This document shows positions 7,001 to 12,861 of a stretch of 12,861 nucleotides of DNA, piece by piece; position 1 is the first letter of the stretch; each line of letters opens with the position of its first letter. Made by a program: the position numbers and the translations under genes. The notes under the pieces are model-generated. The model did not search any database. It was given only the letters and a program-made list of their open reading frames with translations, and was not told the DNA's origin. Source of the DNA: Reyranella sp. (lineage in GTDB: Bacteria > Pseudomonadota > Alphaproteobacteria > Reyranellales > Reyranellaceae); contig JADHLS010000055.1 in NCBI GenBank assembly GCA_016780605.1, positions 1 to 12,861 of the forward strand, in the 5' to 3' direction.

Positions 7001-7957
7001 GTGAAAAAGCTTTTGGCTACCACTGCTGTCGTCGCCGCCGCCCTGGTCGGTCTCGCCGGCACGACGCAATCGCAGAACAAGAAAACCCTGGCCTTCGTGG
7101 TCAACGGCGCTTCCGATTTCTGGAAGGCGGCCGAGGCCGGTGTGAAGAAGGCGCAGACCGAGCTGCCCAACTACACGCTGACGTTCAAGTATCCCGAGCA
7201 GTCGTCGGCTGCGATCCAGACGCGCATCATGGACGACCTCGTCGCCGCGGGCGTCGCCGGCATCATGGTGAGCGCGGTCGACCCCAAGACCATGGGCGAT
7301 GCACTGAACCGTGTCGGCGGCCAGGTCGCGCTCTTCACCACCGACAGCGACGCGCCCAACAGCAAGCGCGTGGCCTATATCGGCTCGTCCAACGTCGATG
7401 CCGGCAAGCAGGCCGGCCAGCTGATGCTGAAGGCGATGCCCAACGGCGGCAAGTGCATGGGCTTCGTCGGCCTGCCCGGGGCCGACAATGCGCGCGAGCG
7501 CATCGAGGGCGTGAAGGAGACCATCAAGGGCTCGAAGATCGAGCTGGTCGACGTGCGCGCCGACGACATCGACCAGACCCGCGCCAAGCGCAATGTCGAG
7601 GACACGATCACGGCGCGTCCCGAGATCAACTGCATGGTTGGCTTCTATTCCTACAACACGCCGCGCATCTACGAGGCGCTGAAGGACGCCGGCAAGATCG
7701 GCAAGGTGACGATCATCGGCTTCGACGAGGATCCGATCACGCTGGGCGGCGTCAAGGACGGCACCATCGTCGGCACCGTCGTGCAGCAGCCCTATGAATG
7801 GGGCTACCAGGGCATGAAGGACATGGCGAAGTACCTCGAAGGCGACAAGTCCTTCATCCCCGCCAACAAGCTGATCATCGTGCCGACCCAGATCATCGAC
7901 AAGAGCAACGTCGACGCCTTCTGGACGACGCTGAAGGAGCGGCAGGGCAAGAAGTAA
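7001..7957 (+). CDS. Sugar-type ABC transporter substrate-binding protein (RbsB-like, Peripla_BP_4)
   Basis: Periplasmic receptor for the ABC importer encoded downstream, 318 residues, starting at GTG 7001. The signal peptide (KKLLATTAVVAAALVGLAGT) is probably cut near TQS-QN at about 25. The mature protein follows the type I fold of the RbsB family: LAFVVNGASDFWKAAEAGVK at the N-terminus, RIMDDLVAAGVAGIMVSAVD, LFTTDSDAPNSKRVAYIGSS (the hinge-near D-S-D motif), GFVGLPGADNARERIEGVK, and TIIGFDEDPITLGGVKDGTI with VVQQPYEWGYQGM. The ligand is likely a monosaccharide, polyol or related small polar molecule by family, but is not determined. A 160-base gap of hairpin repeats separates it from the ATPase gene, which could let the receptor be made in excess over the membrane parts. 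Confidence 0.92.
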   Translation: MKKLLATTAVVAAALVGLAGTTQSQNKKTLAFVVNGASDFWKAAEAGVKKAQTELPNYTLTFKYPEQSSAAIQTRIMDDLVAAGVAGIMVSAVDPKTMGDALNRVGGQVALFTTDSDAPNSKRVAYIGSSNVDAGKQAGQLMLKAMPNGGKCMGFVGLPGADNARERIEGVKETIKGSKIELVDVRADDIDQTRAKRNVEDTITARPEINCMVGFYSYNTPRIYEALKDAGKIGKVTIIGFDEDPITLGGVKDGTIVGTVVQQPYEWGYQGMKDMAKYLEGDKSFIPANKLIIVPTQIIDKSNVDAFWTTLKERQGKK

Positions 7958-7961
7958 TCGT

Positions 7962-8102
7962 CTTGCCGGACCGCGGACCTCCAGGTCCGCTCATGTCATG
8001 GTCTTCTGGACCGCGCATCCTGCGCGCTCATAATCATGAGCGAGCCGGAGGCTCGCGGTCCGGAAGAGCATGAGCGGGTCTGGAGACCCGCGGTCCGGCA
8101 AG
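7962..8102. repeat. Cluster of four covarying palindromic units (two inverted pairs)
   Basis: Four units share the layout CATGAGC-arm-(N)GGA-arm'-GCGGTCCGG. Units 1 (7966-7995) and 2 (8007-8031, flanks slightly degraded) face left; units 3 (8035-8063) and 4 (8069-8098) face right. Stems seen: unit 1 8 bp (7973-7980 with 7983-7990, core GGACCT/AGGTCC); unit 2 6 bp (8012-8017 with 8021-8026, CGCGCA/TGCGCG); unit 3 7 bp (8040-8046 with 8050-8056, GCGAGCC/GGCTCGC); unit 4 8 bp (8074-8081 with 8084-8091, core GGGTCT/AGACCC). The arms differ in sequence between units yet remain complementary, while flanks and the GGA apex stay fixed. The outermost bases form a perfect 15-bp inverted repeat (7962-7976 with 8088-8102), and the centre is GCTCAT-AATC-ATGAGC (8026-8041). 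In transcripts this could protect the upstream receptor message or attenuate the downstream genes, as REP elements do between malE and malF (analogy). Confidence 0.85.
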
Positions 8103-8117
8103 GCTAGACTGTATCCC

Positions 8118-9647
8118 GTGACCCCGCCGCTTCTCGAGCTCGCATCGGTCAGCAAAAGCTATCCCGGCGTCAGGGCGCTCGACCGCGTCAGCCTCAAGGT
8201 CGAGCGCGGCGAGGTTTTGGCGCTGATCGGCGAGAACGGTGCCGGCAAGTCGACTCTGATGAAGATCCTGGGCGGCGTCGTCGAGCCGACGGAAGGGGCG
8301 ATCCGCATCGAGGGCGTCGAGCATCGCTCGCTCAGCGTCGCCGGCGCCATGGCGGCCGGCATCGCCTTCGTGCACCAGGAGCTGAACCTCTTCGACAATC
8401 TCGATGTCGCGGCCAACGTCATGATCGGCCGCGAGCCGGTCTTCGCCGGTCCGCTCCGGCTGATCGACCGGGCGGCGCTGAGCGCCAAGGTGATGCCGTT
8501 GCTGCAGCGGCTCGGCGTGGATTTTCAGGCCGACACGCCGGTCGCCGAGCTGTCGCTCGCCCAGCGCCAGCTGGTCGAGATCGCCAAGGCGCTGTCGCTC
8601 GATGCCCGCATCGTCATCATGGACGAGCCGACCTCGAGCCTGACCGCTTCGGAGACAGCGCGTCTCCTGAGGGTGATTGCCGAGCTGAAAGCGGGCGGCG
8701 TCGCCGTGATCTTCATCTCCCACCGCCTGGTCGAGGTCGAGCACTGTGCCGATCGGGTGGTGGTGCTGCGCGACGGCGCCGTCGTCGGCGAGCTGGCGAA
8801 GGGCGAGATCGATCACGACACCATGATCCGCATGATGATCGGCCGCGACCTGAAATCCCTGCACGTCCCGGCCGACCGCCCGCCCGGCGTCACGGTGCTC
8901 GAGCTCGCGGGCGTGCGGACGCCGGCGCACCCCGAGCACGCCATCGACCTGGCCCTGCGCTCGGGCGAGATTTTAGGCATGGCGGGGCTGGTCGGCGCCG
9001 GCCGCACCGAGCTTGCCCGCGTCCTCTTCGGTATCGACCGGCGGCTTGCCGGTGAGCTCAGCCTCGAGGGCCGCAAGCTCGCCATCGCCACGCCGCGCGA
9101 TGCCATCGACCATGGCATCTTCCTGGTGCCGGAGGACCGCAAGCGCTCGGGTCTGGTGCTGGAGTTCTCGGTGAAGGAGAACGTCTCGCTGGCCAACCTC
9201 GCCGCCTTCGCTGTCGGGGCGATCATCAAGAGCGGCGCCGAGCGCCGCAACGCCGACGAACGCCGCACCGCCCTCGACATCCGGACCGCCTCCATCGACA
9301 CCCTGGTCGGCACGTTGTCGGGCGGCAACCAGCAGAAGGTGGTGCTGGCGAAGTGGCTCTCCATGACGCCCAAGGTCGTGATCTTCGACGAGCCGACCCG
9401 CGGCATCGATGTCGGCTCCAAGTCGGAGATTTACAAGCTGATGCGTGGCCTCGCTGACTCCGGCGTCGCGGTGCTGATGATCTCGAGCGACATGGAAGAG
9501 GTGATCGGTGTCAGCGACCGCATCCTGGTCATGCGCGAGGGCCGGATCGCGGGCTTCCTGGAGCGCCCCGAGTTCAGCGAGGAGAACGTGATGCACCTGG
9601 CCGTCGGACGGCGCGACCTGCAAGCAGCCGAGGCTGTCGTATGCTGA
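8118..9647 (+). CDS. Sugar-type ABC transporter ATP-binding protein with two nucleotide-binding domains (RbsA/MglA-like)
   Basis: Cytoplasmic ATPase that drives the importer, 509 residues from GTG 8118. Domain 1: Walker A GENGAGKST (38-46), Q-loop FVHQELNLF, signature LSLAQRQ (145-151; the usual LSxGQ glycine is alanine here, a variant I recall in some relatives), Walker B IMDEPTSSLT with D169-E170, and the H-loop FISHRL. Domain 2: a Walker A variant GLVGAGRTE (290-298) with Arg in place of the catalytic Lys, signature LSGGNQQ (400-406), and Walker B FDEPTRGIDVG with D424-E425. A degenerate second Walker A is the rule in RbsA/MglA proteins, so this is not damage. In-frame ATG 8070 lies inside the last repeat unit and would add 16 residues encoded by repeat and spacer; GTG 8118 begins where family homology begins but has only a weak AAGG 13 bases upstream. 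The 3' end overlaps the permease gene by seven bases. Confidence 0.93.
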   Translation: MTPPLLELASVSKSYPGVRALDRVSLKVERGEVLALIGENGAGKSTLMKILGGVVEPTEGAIRIEGVEHRSLSVAGAMAAGIAFVHQELNLFDNLDVAANVMIGREPVFAGPLRLIDRAALSAKVMPLLQRLGVDFQADTPVAELSLAQRQLVEIAKALSLDARIVIMDEPTSSLTASETARLLRVIAELKAGGVAVIFISHRLVEVEHCADRVVVLRDGAVVGELAKGEIDHDTMIRMMIGRDLKSLHVPADRPPGVTVLELAGVRTPAHPEHAIDLALRSGEILGMAGLVGAGRTELARVLFGIDRRLAGELSLEGRKLAIATPRDAIDHGIFLVPEDRKRSGLVLEFSVKENVSLANLAAFAVGAIIKSGAERRNADERRTALDIRTASIDTLVGTLSGGNQQKVVLAKWLSMTPKVVIFDEPTRGIDVGSKSEIYKLMRGLADSGVAVLMISSDMEEVIGVSDRILVMREGRIAGFLERPEFSEENVMHLAVGRRDLQAAEAVVC

Positions 9648-10597
9648 AGAAGGATCTCGGGCTCTTGGTGCTGATCCTGGTGGTGGGGCTGGTCGTTTCC
9701 ATCCTCAATCCGCGCTTTCTGTCGCCCATCAATCTCGGCAACACGGCGAACCTCATCGGTCTGTTCGGCCTGTTCTCGATCGGCGCCGGCATAGTCATCA
9801 TCACCGGCGGCATCGACCTCTCGGTCGGCTCGGTGTTCGCCCTGCTGGGCGTGATCTACATCGACCTGCTGGTCGGCTGGCAATTGCCCTGGTGGCTCGC
9901 CACCATCGTGGTCGTCCTGGGTGGTGTCGCGCTGGGGTGCATCCACGGCTTTCTGATCACGCGGCTGCGCCTGCAACCCTTCATCGTCACCCTGTGCGGC
10001 CTGCTGATCTATCGCGGCATCGCCCGCTACTACACCAACGACGGCACCGCGGGCTTCGAGTACGGCCAGAGCTTCCCGACGCTGGAATGGGTGACCACCG
10101 GCCGGACGCTCGGTGTGCCGCATTCCTTTATCATGTTCCTGGTGGTGGCGGCGATCATGGCGCTGGTGCTGCATTGCTCGGTGTTCGGCCGTTACCTGTT
10201 CGCCGTCGGCAAGAACGAGGAAGCGGCGCGATACTCGGGCATCCGCACCGAGCGCGTTGTCGCCGCGGCCTACATCATCAGCGGCGGCCTGGCCGGCCTC
10301 TCCTCGATCTATCTCGCGATGTACACGCGCTCGATTTCGCCCGCCAGCCACGGCAATTTCTACGAGCTCTACGGCATCGCCGCCGCGGTGCTGGGCGGCT
10401 GCTCGCTGCGCGGCGGCGAGGGCTCGATCCTGGGCATCGTGCTGGGCGCCATCCTGCTGCAGATCCTGCAGAACCTGGTGAACCTGCTCGGCATCCCGAG
10501 CTCGCTCAATTTCGCGGTGATGGGCACGGTGATCCTGATCGGCGTCATCGCCGACCAGCAGCTGACGCGGCTCAGGGAGCGCCGGGCGAGGCGTTAA
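9641..10597 (+). CDS. Sugar-type ABC transporter permease (RbsC-like, BPD_transp_2)
   Basis: Inner-membrane channel subunit, 318 residues, probably acting as a homodimer with the ATPase and receptor just upstream. Many hydrophobic segments are seen (about eight to ten), starting with LLVLILVVGLVVSILNPRFL. The family hallmark GGIDLSVGSVFALLGV lies near residues 51-66. The conserved cytoplasmic loop that contacts the ATPase is present (FGRYLFAVGKNEEAARYSGI), followed by AAYIISGGLAGLSSIYLAMY and AAAVLGGCSLRGGEGSILG. The start ATG 9641 lies within the ATPase gene (seven-base overlap) with GAGG seven bases upstream, showing tight coupling. A single permease gene is normal for this family. A palindromic repeat begins two bases after the stop. 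The set is a complete importer, but no kinase or catabolic sugar enzyme sits beside it. Confidence 0.94.
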   Translation: MLKKDLGLLVLILVVGLVVSILNPRFLSPINLGNTANLIGLFGLFSIGAGIVIITGGIDLSVGSVFALLGVIYIDLLVGWQLPWWLATIVVVLGGVALGCIHGFLITRLRLQPFIVTLCGLLIYRGIARYYTNDGTAGFEYGQSFPTLEWVTTGRTLGVPHSFIMFLVVAAIMALVLHCSVFGRYLFAVGKNEEAARYSGIRTERVVAAAYIISGGLAGLSSIYLAMYTRSISPASHGNFYELYGIAAAVLGGCSLRGGEGSILGIVLGAILLQILQNLVNLLGIPSSLNFAVMGTVILIGVIADQQLTRLRERRARR

Positions 10598-10598
10598 A

Positions 10599-10710
10599 CC
10601 ACCTCACCCTGAGGAGCGCACGCAGTGCGCGTCTCGAAGGGTGGGCACCAACGATACTGTCGCCATCCTTCGAGACGCCGTGCTGCGCACGGCCCCTCAG
10701 GATGAGGTGG
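10599..10710. repeat. Inverted pair of a second palindromic repeat family
   Basis: Left copy 10599-10644 and right copy 10663-10710 are inverted relative to each other. Shared flanks are CCACCTCA-(C/T)-CCTGAGG and GTCTCGAAGG-(G/A)-TGG. The centre of each is a hairpin with a fixed GCA loop (read in the left copy's orientation) but different arms: GCGCAC/GTGCGC in the left copy (10616-10621 with 10625-10630) and CCGTGC/GCACGG in the right (10678-10683 with 10687-10692). Arms change but stay complementary. I recall this CCTCATCCTGAGG...GTCTCGAAGGATG pattern as frequent in Rhizobiales genomes; the copy number here is unknown. The pair could fold into one long hairpin and might end transcription of the ABC operon, though there is no T-tract. 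Confidence 0.85.
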
Positions 10711-10761
10711 GCGCGTTGGCCGGTGTTTCACCTTTCCTGCCAACATGCTCTACTCCTTGGC

Positions 10762-10766
10762 GGAGG
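10762..10766 (+). promoter_or_regulatory. Strong ribosome binding site deciding the Bug receptor start at ATG 10773
   Basis: GGAGG lies six bases before ATG 10773 (GGAGGAAACAAATG). The frame is also open upstream through the repeat region, but only this start is followed by a signal peptide. Confidence 0.8.
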
Positions 10767-10772
10767 AAACAA

Positions 10773-11756
10773 ATGAATCCGCCGCGTCGATCACTCATCG
10801 TGGCCGCGAGCGTAGCCGCATTGTTCGCGGCATATCCGGCTGTGGCTCAATCGTACCCCGCGCGCCCCGTCACCATGATCGTGCCGGCGTCGGCCGGCGG
10901 CCCGACCGACGCCATCGCCCGCGTGATGTCAGAGCGCATGACCGCCAATCTCGGCGGCACGGTGCTGGTCGACAACGTGGCGGGCGCGGCCGGCTCGATC
11001 GGTGTCGGCAAGGTCGCGCGCGCCACGCCCGACGGCTATACGCTGGGCATCGGCCAGTGGAGCCACTATGTGCTGAACGGCGCGACCTATGAGCTGCCGT
11101 ACGACCTGCTGGCTGATTTCGCGCCAATTGCGATGATCGTCACCGGTCCGCTGCTGGTCGTGAGCCGCAAGGACCTGCCGGCCAACAACCTCGAGGAGCT
11201 GGTCGCCTGGCTGACGGCCAATCCCGACAAGGCGACCGCCGGTACCGGCGGCATCGGCACCCCCGGGCACATCTCCGGGATCTTCTTCCAGAAGATGACC
11301 GGCACGTCCTTCCAGTTCGTGCCCTATCGCGGCACCGCGCCCGCCTTGCGCGACCTGCTGGCCGGCCAGATCGACATCATGATCGACCAGGCCTCCAACG
11401 TGCTGCCGCAGCTCAATGCCGGCGCGATCAAGGGCTTCGCGGTCACGGCGAAGGAGCGCCTGCCGTCGGCGCCCCAGGTGCCGACCGTCGGTGAGGCGGG
11501 ACTGCCCGACCTGCTGGTCTCGGTGTGGCACGGCCTGTGGGCGCCCAGGGGCACGCCGGCCGATATCATTGCCAAGCTCAACGCCGCGGTGGTGAAGTCG
11601 CTGGGCGAAGCTGGCACGAAGGAAAAGCTCGCGGCGCTGGGCCAGGACATACCGCCCGCCGATCAACTGACGCCGCAGGCGCTGGGCGCCTGGCAGAAAG
11701 CCGAAATCGCAAAATGGTGGCCGATCGTGAAGGCCGCGGGGATCAAAGCCGAATGA
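10773..11756 (+). CDS. Bug-family (TctC-like) extracytoplasmic solute receptor, orphan
   Basis: Periplasmic receptor of the tripartite tricarboxylate transporter (TTT) receptor family, 327 residues, the usual size. The signal peptide MNPPRRSLIVAASVAALFAA ends at AVA-Q (25/26). Family marks: YPARPVTMIVPASAGGPTDA with the G-G-x-T-D ligand loop at about 42-46; VDNVAGAAGSIGVGKVARAT (equivalent of the VxNxxGAGG region); PDGYTLGIG; and VPTVGEAGLPDLLVSVWHGL near the C-terminus. Known members bind carboxylates or aromatic acids; the ligand here is not known. No TctA or TctB membrane subunits are in the window, which is common for Bug receptors. The gene overlaps the flavin monooxygenase gene by four bases (ATGA), suggesting that the bound compound may be related to that enzyme's substrate (inference). 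Confidence 0.93.
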   Translation: MNPPRRSLIVAASVAALFAAYPAVAQSYPARPVTMIVPASAGGPTDAIARVMSERMTANLGGTVLVDNVAGAAGSIGVGKVARATPDGYTLGIGQWSHYVLNGATYELPYDLLADFAPIAMIVTGPLLVVSRKDLPANNLEELVAWLTANPDKATAGTGGIGTPGHISGIFFQKMTGTSFQFVPYRGTAPALRDLLAGQIDIMIDQASNVLPQLNAGAIKGFAVTAKERLPSAPQVPTVGEAGLPDLLVSVWHGLWAPRGTPADIIAKLNAAVVKSLGEAGTKEKLAALGQDIPPADQLTPQALGAWQKAEIAKWWPIVKAAGIKAE

Positions 11757-12748
11757 CCATCAAGCTCGGAGTCCTACAGTTCTTCAGCTGGCCCGGCCGC
11801 CGCGGCCGCCTCGAAGAAGTCTATGCCCGTGCGCTGGAGCGCATCGAGGTCATGGACCGCACCGGCTTCGACGCGGTGTGGCTGGCCGAACATCACTTCA
11901 CGACCTTCAGCGTCTGCCCCTCGGTGCACATGATGGGCATGCTGGCGGCGGCGCGCACCAAGCGCCTGCGCATCGGCACGGCGGTGTCGCTGGCCGCGCT
12001 CTATCATCCGCTGCGGCTTGCCGAGGAGGTGGCGCTGCTCGACATGTTGTCGGGTGGCCGCGTCAACTGGGGCGCGGGCCGCGGCTTCGCCCATTTCGAG
12101 TTCAAGCATTTCGGCGTGCCGGCCGAGGAAAGCGGCGATCGCTTCCGCGAGGCCGTCGACATCGTGCTCAAGGCTTGGACAGAGGAGCGCTTCTCTCACA
12201 AGGGCAAATACTTCTCCTTCGACGACGTCGAGGTGCTGCCCAAGCCGCTGCAGGCGCCGCATCCGCCGACCTGGATGGCGGCGACCTCGGAAGGCGCCAT
12301 CGACTGGGCGGCGAGCCGCGGCTTTTCCATCCTGATGGATCCGCATTCCTCGACGGCGGAGATCGGCGCCAAGCGCCGGCGTTACAGCGAGAAGCTGGCC
12401 GAAGCGGGCTTCTCCGATGCCGGTCGCGACATCCCGATGGCGCGGCTGCTGGCCCTGGCGCCGACCAAGGACGAGGCCCAGGCCGTTGCGCGGCGCGGCG
12501 CGCAATGGCTGGTCGATTCCTATGTCGGCCCGCAGCATGGCCACAAACGCAGCGTCGAGCGCACCTTCGACGGCAAGGAGCCGACACAGCATTACGTCGA
12601 CAGCGTCATCCTGCACGGCACGCCGGCCTCGGTCGTCGAGCAGATCGCCCGCCTCAAGGAGGAGGTCGGGCTCAACTACCTGATGTGCGCCCCGCTCAGC
12701 CGCGACACTTTCAGGCTGCTAGCCGACGAGGTTCTGCCGCGGCTGTGA
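11753..12748 (+). CDS. Luciferase-like monooxygenase (LLM-class flavin-dependent oxidoreductase)
   Basis: Cytoplasmic TIM-barrel flavoenzyme, 331 residues. Members oxidise organic substrates using reduced FMN supplied by a separate reductase or, in some branches, use F420. Seen: strand 1 and start of the barrel (IKLGVLQFFSW); MDRTGFDAVWLAEHHFTTFS with E46-H47-H48, the usual bacterial-luciferase-like motif; LAAARTKRLRIGTAVSLAAL; YHPLRLAEEVALLDMLSGGR followed by NWGAGRGF; KYFSFDDVEVLPKPLQAPHP; and the C-terminal GTPASVVEQIARLKEEVGLN. All barrel landmarks are present, so it is probably intact. The substrate is unknown. The start ATG 11753 overlaps the Bug receptor stop (ATGA) and has no ribosome site of its own, pointing to coupled translation. 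No flavin reductase gene is visible nearby. Its last 38 bases overlap a convergent gene on the other strand. Confidence 0.92.
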   Translation: MTIKLGVLQFFSWPGRRGRLEEVYARALERIEVMDRTGFDAVWLAEHHFTTFSVCPSVHMMGMLAAARTKRLRIGTAVSLAALYHPLRLAEEVALLDMLSGGRVNWGAGRGFAHFEFKHFGVPAEESGDRFREAVDIVLKAWTEERFSHKGKYFSFDDVEVLPKPLQAPHPPTWMAATSEGAIDWAASRGFSILMDPHSSTAEIGAKRRRYSEKLAEAGFSDAGRDIPMARLLALAPTKDEAQAVARRGAQWLVDSYVGPQHGHKRSVERTFDGKEPTQHYVDSVILHGTPASVVEQIARLKEEVGLNYLMCAPLSRDTFRLLADEVLPRL

Positions 12749-12861
12749 ACATCGCCTCGGCGATCAGCGTCATGTCGGCCTCGCTGATCTCGATCAGCCC
12801 CTGGCGCAGCCGGTAGCCCCAGTTCTTCTCCCGGGTGAAGGCAAGCTCGGCCTGCAGCAAC
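12711..12861 (-). CDS. 3' end of an unidentified protein-coding gene (partial)
   Basis: On the minus strand an open frame enters from the right edge and ends at TGA 12711-12713, giving the last 49 residues. It includes FTREKNWGYRLRQGLIEI and ISEADMTLIAEAM. Third codon positions are almost all G or C until the last few codons, as in the neighbouring genes, and the sequence looks like an amphipathic helical C-terminus. I do not recognise the family. It would converge on the monooxygenase gene and overlap its 3' end by 38 bases. The 113 bases after the monooxygenase stop contain no other candidate gene. A chance open frame of this size is possible in such GC-rich DNA. Confidence 0.5.
   Translation of the reverse strand, partial: LLQAELAFTREKNWGYRLRQGLIEISEADMTLIAEAMFTAAAEPRRLAA

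Noticed and set aside
7962..8102. CRISPR array
   Set aside because: The units are palindromes in both orientations with no equal-length unique spacers and no cas genes; they fit REP-like elements instead.
8985..9011. Missing Walker A lysine in the second ATPase domain, as a sign of decay
   Set aside because: A degenerate second Walker A is standard in RbsA/MglA-type double ATPases, and the rest of domain 2 (LSGGNQQ, FDEPTRGID) is intact.
10599..10710. Terminal inverted repeats of an insertion sequence or MITE remnant
   Set aside because: There is no target-site duplication or transposase, only 18 bases separate the copies, and each copy is itself a palindrome; a REP-like pair explains this better.
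11774..12616. A 280-residue minus-strand open frame opposite the monooxygenase
   Set aside because: Low-complexity antisense composition; luciferase-like landmarks lie on the plus strand.

Overview
The window is GC-rich, gene-dense bacterial chromosome and most resembles an alphaproteobacterium of the Rhizobiales/Bradyrhizobium/Reyranella kind. Three things suggest this: an AapJ/BztA-type amino-acid receptor, solitary Bug-type (TctC-like) receptors, and a palindromic repeat (CCTCA-CCTGAGG ... GTCTCGAAGG) that I recall from many Rhizobiales genomes. The genus is inference. No tRNA, rRNA, CRISPR array, transposase or phage gene was seen.

Layout. (1) 1-3323, minus strand: an RND-type efflux pair, a periplasmic adaptor followed by an inner-membrane RND pump that runs off the left edge. 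(2) 3324-3529: a divergent intergenic region with two small dyads. (3) 3530-5448, plus strand: an orphan AapJ-like amino-acid receptor overlapping by one base with an RpiR-type (HTH + SIS) regulator. A hairpin plus T-rich tract that looks like a terminator follows. (4) 5570-6892: a class III PLP aminotransferase. (5) 7001-10597: a complete sugar-type ABC importer (RbsB-like receptor, double-domain RbsA-like ATPase, RbsC-like permease). (6) 10773-12748: a Bug-type receptor overlapping by ATGA with a luciferase-like flavin monooxygenase. (7) 12711-12861, minus strand: the 3' end of an unidentified convergent gene.

How the genes may work together. After the efflux pair, the region looks like catabolic/uptake accessory DNA: three different solute receptors, one full importer, one aminotransferase, one flavin monooxygenase and one regulator. 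The AapJ-like and Bug-like receptors have no permease partners here, so they may work with permeases encoded elsewhere or act as sensors. The RpiR protein is the only regulator and is the natural candidate for controlling the receptor upstream and the aminotransferase/ABC genes downstream (inference).

The least ordinary feature is in the gaps. Three intergenic spaces (5449-5569, 7958-8117, 10598-10772) are filled with inverted pairs of palindromic repeats. Within a family the flanks and loop stay the same, while the stem arms change sequence and stay complementary. Two of these clusters end directly upstream of a start codon (aminotransferase and ABC ATPase), and no good Shine-Dalgarno sequence is left there. 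No intergenic stretch exceeds 300 bases; the longest are 3324-3529 (206 bases) and 10598-10772 (175 bases).
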